Source of the DNA: Bradyrhizobium lupini
GTDB taxonomy: Bacteria; Pseudomonadota; Alphaproteobacteria; Rhizobiales; Xanthobacteraceae
DNA: 64,000 bases
Assembly (NCBI RefSeq): GCF_040939785.1
Contig: NZ_CP162553.1
Span: 3,534,001 to 3,598,000, forward strand
Direction: 5' to 3'
This document shows, one piece after another, positions 1 to 10,744 of this stretch. Each line of letters starts with the position of its first letter. Position 1 is the first letter of the stretch. The notes beneath the pieces were generated by a model, which saw nothing but the letters and a program-made list of their open reading frames with translations, searched no databases and had not been told where the DNA came from. The translations under genes and the position numbers were made by a program.

Positions 1-1348
1 GGACGTCTATACGAGCTGGTTCGCGCGCATGGATCTGGAAGGCGTCCAGGACGAGAGCGTGCGTCTGTCGGTGCCAACCCGCTTCCTGAAGAGCTGGATC
101 CAGGCCCATTATGCCGAGCGCGTGCTGTCGTGCTGGCAGGCCGAGATGCCGGAAGTGCATCGCATCGATCTCACCGTGCGCTCGGCCGTGCGCCCCGTGG
201 TGCAGCAGAAGGAAGCGCCCGCGCCGGTCGAAACGCGCCGCTCGCCTGCGCCGGAGCTGCGCTCGACCGCGACCGCGCCGGTCTCGGCCAATCATGATGC
301 ACTCGGCGGCTCGCCGCTCGATCCGCGCCTGACGTTTGCGAGCTTCGTCGTCGGCCGTTCCAACACGCTGGCGCATGCGGCTGCGCGTCAGGTCGCCGAG
401 GGTCGTCGCGGCGATCCCGTCATGTTCAATCCGCTCTACATCCATGCGGGTGTCGGCCTCGGCAAGACGCATCTCTTGCAGGCGGTGACCTGGGCCGGCA
501 ATTCCGGCAACGAGCGCAAGGTGCTTTATCTCACCGCCGAGAAATTCATGTACGGCTTCGTGGCCGCGCTGAAGACGCAGACGGCGCTCGCCTTCAAGGA
601 AGCGTTGCGCGGCATCGACGTGCTCGTGATCGACGATCTCCAGTTCCTGCAGGGCAAGTCGACCCAGGCCGAGTTCTGCCACACGCTGAACGCGCTGATC
701 GATGCCGGCCGCCAGGTCGTGATCGCGGCCGACCGTCCGCCGTCCGACCTCGAAAGCCTCGACGACCGCGTGCGCTCGCGGCTGGCCGGCGGCCTCGTGG
801 TCGAAATGGCCTCGCTCGGCGAGGAGCTGCGGCACGGTATTCTCAAGTCGCGCGTCGCAGCCGCCCGCGCCCATCATGCGACCTTCGAGGTGCCGGAGGA
901 GGTGCTGACCTATCTGGCCCGCGCCATCACCCATAACGGCCGGGATCTCGAAGGCGCGATCAACCGCCTGCTCGCGCATTCGAAGCTCAACAATCGGCCG
1001 GTGACGCTGGAGATGGCGGAGCACGAGGTGCGCGACCTGATCCGGCCGCAGGAACCGAAGCGGATCAAGATCGAGGACATCCAGCGCGTGGTGGCACGGC
1101 AGTATAATGTCAGCCGCTCCGATCTCCTGTCCTCGCGCCGGACCGCCAACGTGGTCCGTCCGCGCCAGGTGGCGATGTATCTCGCCAAGACGCTGACCTT
1201 GCGATCGCTCCCCGAGATCGGCCGCCGCTTCGGTGGGCGCGACCACACCACGGTGCTGCACGCCGTGCGCAAGATCGAGGCCCTGGTTTCCAAGGACACG
1301 GCGCTGTCGGACGAGGTCGAATCGCTCAAGCGCCAGCTTCAGGAATAA
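1..1348 (+). CDS. dnaA: Chromosomal replication initiator DnaA (5' end outside window)
   Basis: DnaA binds origin DnaA boxes and melts the origin using ATP. The reading frame is already open at base 2, where the residues before the first internal Met (DVYTSWFAR) match the end of the domain I helix region, so the true start lies upstream of the window and the Met at 29 is internal. The order is domain I remnant, a Pro/Ala-rich linker (about 200-300), then the AAA+ domain with Walker A GVGLGKTH near 449-472 and Walker [10 protein letters not shown] near 619-645. Domain IV carries the DNA-binding signature [16 protein letters not shown] near 1232-1280. About 448 residues are visible, close to the family's usual length. 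dnaN follows on the same strand after a repeat-containing gap. Identity is certain; only the start is missing. Confidence 0.98.
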   Translation, partial: DVYTSWFARMDLEGVQDESVRLSVPTRFLKSWIQAHYAERVLSCWQAEMPEVHRIDLTVRSAVRPVVQQKEAPAPVETRRSPAPELRSTATAPVSANHDALGGSPLDPRLTFASFVVGRSNTLAHAAARQVAEGRRGDPVMFNPLYIHAGVGLGKTHLLQAVTWAGNSGNERKVLYLTAEKFMYGFVAALKTQTALAFKEALRGIDVLVIDDLQFLQGKSTQAEFCHTLNALIDAGRQVVIAADRPPSDLESLDDRVRSRLAGGLVVEMASLGEELRHGILKSRVAAARAHHATFEVPEEVLTYLARAITHNGRDLEGAINRLLAHSKLNNRPVTLEMAEHEVRDLIRPQEPKRIKIEDIQRVVARQYNVSRSDLLSSRRTANVVRPRQVAMYLAKTLTLRSLPEIGRRFGGRDHTTVLHAVRKIEALVSKDTALSDEVESLKRQLQE

Positions 1349-1728
1349 ACGCCTATTTGCTTCTGCGCGGGTGCGACCACATCCAAGCTGCATCGGAGGT
1401 CGTCATGCCCGGGCCTGTCCCGGGCATCCACGTTCTTAGGACCGCGAACCCAGACGTGGATGGCCGGGACAAGCCCGGCCATGACGGGCGCAGAGACGTC
1501 CTTGGCCGGCGAGGCGTTCAGCGCGTTGCGGAAACATAGGTAAATCGTGGGGAACTGCCCGCAATCCCTTGAATCCGGGGGCCATCCGCGCCACCTTGCG
1601 CGACCCTGACGGCTTTGGTCATATCGGCTGGATGATCCGGCTTTCCGGGGTCTTCGGTGCCGTGGCGCGCGTCCCGCCGCCCGGCTTTTCCAGATTTGTG
1701 TTTCCTTGGGGATCGGGCGAGTAGTGCA
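1349..1728. other. dnaA-dnaN intergenic region
   Basis: This 380-base gap has no credible gene. It holds one palindromic repeat (1401-1486) and about 240 bases of otherwise unstructured leader before dnaN. I saw no TTATCCACA-type DnaA boxes here, so it does not look like the replication origin. Confidence 0.7.
1401..1486. repeat. Palindromic intergenic repeat, family A, copy 1
   Basis: Begins CGTCATGCCCGGG and ends CCCGGCCATGACG, so the ends are inverted copies. Each arm is itself a small hairpin, the right one being GGCCGGGACAAGCCCGGCC. A full second copy lies at 10540-10626 and a half copy at 39142-39181. Translations of this element give the GLVPAIHV and RDRPGHDD strings often seen in spurious Bradyrhizobium ORFs. 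It may act as a transcript-end hairpin after dnaA. Confidence 0.85.
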
Positions 1729-2847
1729 ATGAAGGTTACGGTCGAACGCGCGCAACTCCTGAAGTCGCTGGGCCACGTCCACCGCGTGGTCGAACGCCGC
1801 AACACGATTCCGATCCTCGGCAACGTGCTTGTTAGGGCCGAAAACGCGAAATTGTCGCTGAAGGCGACCGACCTCGACCTCGAGGTCACGGAAACGCTCG
1901 CGGCGGAAACCGCGACCGCGGGCTCGACCACCGTGCCGGCGCACATGTTCTACGACATCGTGCGCAAGCTGCCGGATGGTTCGCAGATCGTGCTCGAAGC
2001 CGACGGCGACCGCGCCGTGCTGGCGATCCGTGCCGGGCGCTCCCGCTTCACGCTGCAGACCCTGCCGGAAAACGATTTCCCGGATCTCGCCGCCGGCGAC
2101 ATGTCGCATTCGTTCAGCCTCGCCGCCAAGGACGTCAAGCGGCTGATCGATCGCACCCAGTTCGCGATCTCCACGGAGGAGACCCGCTATTATCTCAACG
2201 GCATCTACCTGCATGCCGCGGGCTCCGCCAAAGCCGCCACCCTGCGCGGCGTCGCCACCGACGGCCACCGCCTCGCCCAGCTCGACCTGGTGCAGCCCAA
2301 GGGTGCCGAGGGCATGCCCGGCGTGATCGTGCCGCGCAAGACGGTCGGCGAGGTGCAGCGCCTGATCGAGGACAACGAGGCCGAGGTCACGATCGAGCTG
2401 TCGCAGGCCAAGATCCGCTTCACCATCGGCAATGTGGTGCTGACCTCGAAGCTGATCGACGGCACCTTCCCCGATTACGGCCGCGTGATCCCGCAGGGCA
2501 ACGACAAGGAGCTCGTCGTCGACAAGAAGGATTTCGAGAACGCGGTCGACCGCGTCTCGACGATTTCCAGCGAGCGCGGGCGAGCCGTGAAACTCTCGCT
2601 GTCGCCGGGCAAGCTGGTGCTGTCGGTGACCAATCCGGATTCCGGCAGCGCGACCGAAGAGCTCGAAGTCGAATACGCCTCCGACGCCCTCGATATCGGC
2701 TTCAACTCCCGCTATCTGCTCGACATCGCCGCCCAGATCGAAGGCGACGTCGCAACGCTCCGGCTCGCCGACCCGGGCTCACCGACTCTGGTGCAAGACC
2801 GCGACGACAAGAGCGCGCTCTACGTGCTGATGCCGATGCGGGTGTGA
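1729..2847 (+). CDS. dnaN: DNA polymerase III beta sliding clamp
   Basis: DnaN forms the dimeric ring that tethers DNA polymerase III to the template and recruits other repair and replication proteins. The 372-residue product matches the family length. It starts MKVTVERAQLLKSLGHV and contains the conserved stretch NTIPILGNVL, and it ends with the clamp C-terminus YVLMPMRV, which packs against the partner-binding pocket. The frame stays open upstream to 1657, but the 24 extra residues do not resemble a clamp, and the ATG at 1729 begins exactly at the conserved N-terminus. It lies between dnaA and recF on the same strand, the standard order near a bacterial origin. Confidence 0.98.
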   Translation: MKVTVERAQLLKSLGHVHRVVERRNTIPILGNVLVRAENAKLSLKATDLDLEVTETLAAETATAGSTTVPAHMFYDIVRKLPDGSQIVLEADGDRAVLAIRAGRSRFTLQTLPENDFPDLAAGDMSHSFSLAAKDVKRLIDRTQFAISTEETRYYLNGIYLHAAGSAKAATLRGVATDGHRLAQLDLVQPKGAEGMPGVIVPRKTVGEVQRLIEDNEAEVTIELSQAKIRFTIGNVVLTSKLIDGTFPDYGRVIPQGNDKELVVDKKDFENAVDRVSTISSERGRAVKLSLSPGKLVLSVTNPDSGSATEELEVEYASDALDIGFNSRYLLDIAAQIEGDVATLRLADPGSPTLVQDRDDKSALYVLMPMRV

Positions 2848-2888
2848 GGGACGTGGTCCTCCTCTCGCGACACCTTTTATGCAGAGAC

Positions 2889-3053
2889 AACCCCTCACCC
2901 GGCCTCGCTGCGCGAAGCCCCCTCTCCCACAAGGGGAGAGGGGGAAGCTACAGCTTCGCCTGCCGAAACAAGCGCAATGCACGTTGCTGCGCCCTCTCCC
3001 CTTGTGGGAGAGGGCATCTCCACGGGCGGATACATACTCAGTCGGGTGAGGGG
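2889..3053. repeat. Palindromic repeat family C, two facing copies
   Basis: One copy (about 2889-2945) reads CCCTCACCCGG, then CCCTCTCCCACAAGGGGAGAG. The second (about 2990-3053) is its inverse, CCCTCTCCCCTTGTGGGAGAG and then GGGTGAGGGG. The two face each other around about 45 bases. Similar units recur at 3425-3482, 12050-12066 and 12192-12255. Each contains a CTCTCCC-N-GGGGAGAG hairpin that could end transcripts leaving dnaN. Confidence 0.8.
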
Positions 3054-3056
3054 TTC

Positions 3057-3421
3057 GTGCCGCAGGAACCATCCCATCGGCCAGTCTCCAAACGTCTTCG
3101 CCAATTCGCGAAGAATATGCGGCACGAACCGGCGGATGCGGAAGCGGCAATGTGGCGCCTGCTCAGGCACCGGCAACTCTCCGCTTTCAAGTTTCGCCGG
3201 CAGGTCCCGTTCAACACCTACATTCTCGACTTCGTCTGCTTTGAGAAGCGCCTGGTGATCGAGATCGACGGCGGTCAGCACGGAGAATCACGACGCGATG
3301 CAGCGCGTGACGCAGCTCTCTCGCCGAAGGCTTTGTCATCGCGCGCTACTGGAACAACGACGTGCTCCAGCGACCCACTTCTGTATTGGAGGACATCCTT
3401 GCAAAGCTCGCCGAGCGGTAA
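3057..3421 (+). pseudogene. DUF559 (Vsr-like) endonuclease-domain protein, frameshifted
   Basis: Recognisable as the DUF559 family, small proteins with a PD-(D/E)xK-like fold related to very-short-patch repair endonucleases. Conserved pieces are RQFAKNMRHEPADAE, LRHRQLSAFKFRRQVPF, the acidic ILDFVCFEKRLVIEIDGGQH, and then RYWNNDVLQRP. The first three are in one frame and the last is in another. The frame changes near 3318-3324 (CTCTCGCC), where one base appears to be missing. In the corrected frame the protein continues GFVIARYWNNDVL and stops at TAA 3419-3421, a normal length of about 120 residues. The start may be GTG 3057. Palindromic repeats of family C lie immediately on both sides. It is either decayed or a sequence error. 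Confidence 0.75.
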
Positions 3422-3424
3422 GAT

Positions 3425-3482
3425 ACCCCTCACCCGTCGCCTCACCTTGTGAGGCGCCACCCTCTCCCACAAGGGGAGAGGG
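3425..3482. repeat. Palindromic repeat family C, copy 3
   Basis: Carries CCCCTCACCCGTCGCCTCAC, a short GTGAGGCG inverse, then CCCTCTCCCACAAGGGGAGAG. Same design as 2889-3053. It closes the downstream side of the DUF559 remnant and precedes recF by about 30 bases. Confidence 0.8.
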
Positions 3483-3510
3483 GAAGAATCGCGGCCACGA
3501 CAAAGATCTG

Positions 3511-4647
3511 ATGACCCCCTCCCGCATTCATCGCCTGACGCTGACGCATTTTCGTAATTACCGGGCGGCGGGGCTCGAGACGGCGGCCGACATGGTGGTC
3601 CTGGTCGGGCCGAACGGAGCGGGCAAGACCAATTGCATCGAGGCGATCTCGTTCCTGTCGCCGGGACGCGGCCTGCGGCGTGCGACGCTGGACGACGTCG
3701 CCGACAACCAGGGCGACGGCTCCTGGGCGGTGTCGGCACAGGTCGAGGGCGCGCTGGGCCTTGCCACGCTCGGCACCGGCATCGATCCGCCGCGCGCAGA
3801 TAGCCCGGTCAGCCGGCGCTGCCGCATCGACCGCGAACCGGTCAATTCGGCGGCGGCGTTCGGCGACCACATCCGCATGGTATGGCTGACGCCGGCGATG
3901 GACGGGCTGTTCATGGGAGCGGCGTCCGAGCGGCGGCGCTTCTTCGACCGCCTGGTGCTCGCCATCGACAGCGACCATTCCAGCCGCATCTCCGCGCTCG
4001 AACGTTCGCTGCGTTCGCGCAACCGACTGCTCGAGACGCGCAATTACGACGACCATTGGTGTGACGCGATCGAGCGTGAGACCGCGGAGCTTGCGGTCGC
4101 GGTCGCCGCAACGCGCGGCCAGACCGCGGCGCGTCTGACCGGCATGCTGAACGCTCGCGCGCAGGCCTCCGCCTTCCCTTCGGCGCAGATCGCGCTCGAC
4201 GGCTGGATGGAGAACGCGCTGCTGACGGAGACCGCGACGTCGGTCGAGGACCGCTACCGCCAGATCCTGCGCGACAACCGTCCGCGTGACGCCATCGCCG
4301 GCCGTACCACGGATGGTCCGCATCTCACCGATCTGCAGGTGATCTACGCGCCGAAAAGCATGCCGGCGCGCGATGCCTCGACCGGCGAGCAGAAGGCGTT
4401 GCTGATCGGGCTGGTGCTGGCGCATGCGAGCCTGGTCGCCGAGATGACCGGCATCGTGCCGCTGCTGCTACTCGACGAGGTCGTCGCGCATCTCGATCCC
4501 GGCAGGCGCGCGGCGCTGTTCGACGAGCTGCGCAAGCTCGGCGCGCAGGTGTGGTTGACCGGCGCAGACCCTGCCGCCTTCGCCGAGATCGGCGCCGGGG
4601 GCGAGATCTTTGACGTCGAAAGCGGCCAGGTATCGGCCCGGCGCTAG
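3511..4647 (+). CDS. recF: DNA replication and repair protein RecF
   Basis: RecF is an SMC/ABC-type ATPase that works with RecO and RecR to load RecA at single-strand gaps. The 378-residue product has Walker A VGPNGAGKTNCIEAISF near residues 31-47, the ABC signature region STGEQKALLIGLVLAHA, and Walker B LLLLDEVVAHLDP followed by a D-loop. The ATG at 3511 starts MTPSRIHRLTLTHFRNY, the canonical RecF N-terminus. The frame is open further upstream but runs through a palindromic repeat and is not RecF-like. It follows dnaN with only the DUF559 remnant between. Downstream comes a pair of exported proteins where many genomes have gyrB directly. Confidence 0.96.
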   Translation: MTPSRIHRLTLTHFRNYRAAGLETAADMVVLVGPNGAGKTNCIEAISFLSPGRGLRRATLDDVADNQGDGSWAVSAQVEGALGLATLGTGIDPPRADSPVSRRCRIDREPVNSAAAFGDHIRMVWLTPAMDGLFMGAASERRRFFDRLVLAIDSDHSSRISALERSLRSRNRLLETRNYDDHWCDAIERETAELAVAVAATRGQTAARLTGMLNARAQASAFPSAQIALDGWMENALLTETATSVEDRYRQILRDNRPRDAIAGRTTDGPHLTDLQVIYAPKSMPARDASTGEQKALLIGLVLAHASLVAEMTGIVPLLLLDEVVAHLDPGRRAALFDELRKLGAQVWLTGADPAAFAEIGAGGEIFDVESGQVSARR

Positions 4648-4654
4648 TCGCCGC

Positions 4655-4767
4655 CGTTGAACCGGCCCCATTTCTGCCGCGACTAGTTGCCGGAGGCCGC
4701 GCCGACGGCGTCGCAGCCGTTTTGCAATCGCGCAATGACATGCCGCGCGAGACCCCTGGAGAGTGAG
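4655..4767 (+). promoter_or_regulatory. Leader upstream of first FY/GW protein, duplicated at 5520-5636
   Basis: The stretch from TTGAAC through CTGCCGCGACT, GAGGCC-CGCCGACGG and GTCGCAGCCGTT-TGCAATCGCGC recurs with few changes upstream of the second gene (5520-5636). Both end in a GGAGA-type ribosome site. The shared leader suggests that gene plus upstream region was duplicated, and that the leader has a retained function such as promoter or 5' UTR. I could not identify clear -35/-10 boxes. Confidence 0.6.
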
Positions 4768-5511
4768 ATGCGGACGGCAAGGTCCGGGGCGCAAGCTCCG
4801 GCACGATGGCGGGCGTTTGCGTGCGGCCTCGTCCTGCTCGCGATCTGCATGCTCGCTGCAAGCGCCGGCGCCGGGATGCCGCATCTCGCGGCGCTGTTTT
4901 CCGCCGATCTCACGCCGGATCCCGATGCCAGGCTGCTCGCACCGACCCGCTACAGCTTTCGAGGAATCCACACCACCCTGATGCGGGGCGTCGAAGCGCC
5001 GCTTCGGGTCAAGCTCGAAGCCACCGTGCCCGCCGAACTCGGCGACGTCCTAGCCTTCTACCGCAGGGAGCTCGGAAAGCTCGGGTGGCAGGAGCAGCAC
5101 GATGGCGCCGTCGTCTCCGCCGATCACGTCCAGCTCGCGTTCGCATCTCCGCTCGATCCGGCGATGCTGGAGCTCGGCCGCAAGGGCAGCAGCACCTTGG
5201 TTCATCTCGTGCAGAAGAACTCGGATACTGCAACCCGGGCGAACGTCATGCCCGAGCCGGGCCAGGCGAAGCTGGTGTTCAGCAACATCGGCGAGACGGA
5301 AGCCGTGCTCGGGATCAACGCGCAGATCATCAAGCGCTCCGCCGGCGCTAACGCCGTCTCGCTGGATCTGGCGCCCGGCAGATATTCCTACGAACTGGGC
5401 GTGCCCGGCCGTCCGGCCCACAGCAACATCCTCACCGTCGCGGCCGGCGACGCCTGGGAGCTCACCGTCGGGCGCGACGGCGAGGCATGGTCGCCGCTCC
5501 AGCTGTATTGA
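4768..5511 (+). CDS. Exported protein with one FY/GW module (short paralogue)
   Basis: No known family was recognised. The 247-residue product begins with a positively charged stretch and a hydrophobic segment (about residues 15-35), a likely signal peptide. It then has one module with FYRRELGKLGWQEQ (FY 97-98, GW 106-107), followed by a beta-rich C-terminal part ending AAGDAWELTVGRDG near the stop. Both its signal peptide (QAPARWRAFACG) and its C-terminus match those of the larger gene downstream, so it looks like a short version without the middle modules. ATG 4768 was chosen because GGAGAG lies just upstream; the frame is open from 4687. It probably acts in the periplasm or envelope; the function is unknown. 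Confidence 0.7.
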   Translation: MRTARSGAQAPARWRAFACGLVLLAICMLAASAGAGMPHLAALFSADLTPDPDARLLAPTRYSFRGIHTTLMRGVEAPLRVKLEATVPAELGDVLAFYRRELGKLGWQEQHDGAVVSADHVQLAFASPLDPAMLELGRKGSSTLVHLVQKNSDTATRANVMPEPGQAKLVFSNIGETEAVLGINAQIIKRSAGANAVSLDLAPGRYSYELGVPGRPAHSNILTVAAGDAWELTVGRDGEAWSPLQLY

Positions 5512-5636
5512 GCCGTCCGAATCTTTGAACCTGCCCGGTTCCTGCCGCGACTTCTGGTCTGAGGCCCCGCCGACGGTGTCGCAGCCGTTGCAATCGCGCG
5601 CGCCCAAGCGCCGCGCGGCATCCTGGAGACGTAACG

Positions 5637-7804
5637 ATGGCGATGATCCCGCGCGGGATGCAAGTCCCGGCACGATGGCAGCTGCTTGCATGCGGTCTCT
5701 TCCTGATGGCGAGCTGCTCGATCGCGGCCGGCGCCGACGAGGGCATCGTCGACGTCCACGCGCTGCCCCAGCTCGAAGGTGCGGTGGAAGACATTTCGCG
5801 CCCCGATCCCTATAGCGTCGAATATCGCGTACCGATGCGGCAGGCCGTGACGCTGCCCGCGGTCCAAAAGCTCCTGCGCGACAACGGATGGGTGCCCTAT
5901 GTGATGCCGCTTGAGGAGAAAAGCAGCCTGCTGAAGTTCAGGAAGGGACGACAGGGCCTTTCCGTTCATTTCACGCAGGCGCTCGGCCGGCCAGACCAGT
6001 CCGTGGTTTACTACACCACCGACCGGATCTACGGGAACGTGCCATTTCCGGAAGGCGCAAGTGACATCGTGTTCGACGGGACCCGGCCCTATCTCGGCTG
6101 CATCGCGCCGACGCCGCTCGATGCAACGTCGGATTTCTACAGCAGCCAGATGGCTGCGATCGGCTGGCAGAAGCTCACGCCGGAAACCGCCGCACGCTGG
6201 ACCACCAGCCTGAATGAAACCGTTCCCAACGGCCTGCGCGCGTTCTACGCGCATGCCGATAGCAAGGAGACCGGCTTCTATCAGCAGAAGCCCGTGATGC
6301 TGACGCTGACGCGCCGCGACGATGGCCGCACCAATGTCGATATCCGGGTCGCCCCCTTCGCGCTGCCGAGCGAGCTCAAAGCCGATAGCGATCTGGCCGG
6401 CCTGCCGCGGCCGAGCCCGACCAAGACGGCCAGGGGCTCGGCGGCGCGAGCGACAACAAGCGCGAAATGTCGGCCGCCGCGATGGCCGAGCTGCCGGCCG
6501 TGCTCGCCTTCTATCACCGCGAGTTCGCCGCGCGCGGCTGGCAGGAGGACGGCAGCGCGCAGCTCGCACCCGGTGACGAGGTCGCGATCAAGATCTCTTC
6601 GGCGGAGGAAACCGGCGTGCTGCGGCTTGGCCGCAAATATGATTTCACCATGGTCAGCCTGACCGCGCAGGTGAAGGACTCCGCGCTTGCCGCCCGTGCC
6701 AAGGCGAAGAAAGAGGCGGACGACAAGTTCCTTGGGGATGCGTTAGGTGCGGCCAAGCAGCTCATCACCGCCGACGAAGCCAGGCGCAAGGTGCAGGCGG
6801 CCGCATTGTCCGACGCGCCGCTCAACGCGCAGGCCGACAGCAAGATTCCGGTGCCGCTGCCTGAAAACGCCGAGGGTGTGAAGTTCGAGAGCGACGAGGG
6901 CAGGCTCGAGTTCTCCTCGACCTCGAGCGTGAAGGCGCTCACTGCGTTCTATCGCGCATCGCTCAAGCCAGCGGGCTGGAAAGAGCAGCCCTCCGTCATC
7001 AATCAGCCCAACATGGCGGTGATGGAGTTCGCAAAGAGCGGCAAGTCGATCTCGATGACCGTGATGCAGATGGGACCGAAGGTGAACGTTAGCGCCAACG
7101 GCTCCGGTCTGGTCGTCGCCGCGGCGAAGCCCGTCGAGGCCAAATCGACCCAAGCCAAGGCGGTCCAGACCAAATCGAAGGAGCCGCTCACGCCCGATCC
7201 CGATTCGGCCCTGCCGGTGCCGACGCAGCACAGCTCGACCGGCATCAGCTCCACGAAATTTCCCGGCAGCGACCAGTCGTTCCGGACCGAGCTCGAAGCC
7301 AGCATCCCCGCCGAGCTTGGCGAGGTCCTCGCCTTCTATCGCGCGGAGCTGACCAATCGGGGCTGGCAAGAGAAGGCCGACGGCGCGATCGTGACGGCCG
7401 AGCGGGCGGAGCTCGCGTTCACCTCGCCGCAGGGGCCGGCCGTGCTGAAGCTTGGCCGCGCCCGAGACGAGACCACGGTCAGCCTGATGCAGCGAAATCC
7501 GCAGGCCGCGGCCAAGGCCGACATCATGCCGAAGGCCGGACAGGCCAGGCTGATGCTCGGCAATATGGGGCCGAAAGAAGCATCGCTGACGATCAACAAT
7601 CAGACCGTAAAGATCGCGGCCGGCGCCGGCGGTCCGCAATCGCCGAAAGGCCCGATGCTCGATCTGCCGCCAGGCAAGTACCAGTACGCGCTGCGTCTGC
7701 CGGGACGCCCCACTCGCACCGAGATTCTCACAGTGGCCGCCGGCGATGCCTGGGGCCTCCTGGTGGGGCCAAACGGAGATGTGCTGCCGCTTCAGATGTA
7801 TTGA
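5637..7804 (+). pseudogene. Large exported FY/GW-module protein, frameshifted (whole locus)
   Basis: Read as one gene this would encode about 722 residues, in two frames. The first frame (5637-6662) starts with a signal peptide (PARWQLLACGLFLMASCSIA, possibly lipoprotein-like) and holds two modules, with GW at residues 84-85 and FY/GW at 167/176. Homology then passes to the second frame, which reads AAAEPDQDGQGLGG and continues into the next FY/GW module. The junction is in a GC-rich run at about 6401-6413, consistent with one missing base. After the junction the first frame gives 80 residues of Arg/Pro-rich nonsense. ATG 5637 has GGAGACG upstream. Whether this is decay, a programmed shift or an error cannot be told from the sequence. 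Confidence 0.7.
6467..7804 (+). CDS. C-terminal ORF of the FY/GW-module protein
   Basis: This is the 445-residue intact ORF that holds the second part of the frameshifted locus. It carries three FY/GW modules: VLAFYHREFAARGWQE (FY 15-16), LTAFYRASLKPAGWKE (FY 161-162) and VLAFYRAELTNRGWQE (FY 290-291). A Lys/Ala-rich linker joins the first two and an Ala/Lys/Thr linker joins the last two. It ends with the same beta-rich domain as the short paralogue (AAGDAWGLLVGPNGDVLPLQ). It has no signal peptide of its own, so if translated separately from ATG 6467 it would stay in the cytoplasm, which argues that it belongs to the upstream frame. Confidence 0.6.
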   Translation: MSAAAMAELPAVLAFYHREFAARGWQEDGSAQLAPGDEVAIKISSAEETGVLRLGRKYDFTMVSLTAQVKDSALAARAKAKKEADDKFLGDALGAAKQLITADEARRKVQAAALSDAPLNAQADSKIPVPLPENAEGVKFESDEGRLEFSSTSSVKALTAFYRASLKPAGWKEQPSVINQPNMAVMEFAKSGKSISMTVMQMGPKVNVSANGSGLVVAAAKPVEAKSTQAKAVQTKSKEPLTPDPDSALPVPTQHSSTGISSTKFPGSDQSFRTELEASIPAELGEVLAFYRAELTNRGWQEKADGAIVTAERAELAFTSPQGPAVLKLGRARDETTVSLMQRNPQAAAKADIMPKAGQARLMLGNMGPKEASLTINNQTVKIAAGAGGPQSPKGPMLDLPPGKYQYALRLPGRPTRTEILTVAAGDAWGLLVGPNGDVLPLQMY

Positions 7805-10519
<2,715 letters not shown>

Positions 10520-10539
10520 GATCGGATGGCTTGGACGGT

Positions 10540-10626
10540 CGTCATGCCCCGGACTTGTCCCGGGCATCTAGGTTCTCCGTGCATCTGGCAAAGGCGTGGA
10601 TGGCCGGGACAAGCCCGGCCATGACG
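10540..10626. repeat. Palindromic intergenic repeat, family A, copy 2
   Basis: Starts CGTCATGCCCCGGACTTGTC and ends GGCCGGGACAAGCCCGGCC then ATGACG. Same length and arms as 1401-1486, with a diverged centre. It lies about 20 bases after the gyrB stop and could act as its 3' hairpin. Confidence 0.85.
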
Positions 10627-10744
10627 TAGAGACACGGCTGAACCTCCCCCGCCCTCGCGACAAGTGCAGAATTGCTCCCGCGCTCAATTCTCGGTAGTTT
10701 CCGCCTCGAAAACCCGCCCACCCAACACGACAGCGAGAGACCCC

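Noticed and set aside
1349..1728. Replication origin between dnaA and dnaN
   Set aside because: No clustered DnaA boxes (TTATCCACA-like) or AT-rich unwinding region were seen; the gap mainly holds a palindromic repeat.
1657..1728. Extension of dnaN to an upstream ATG
   Set aside because: The 24 added residues do not resemble clamp N-termini; MKVTVERAQLL at 1729 is the canonical start.
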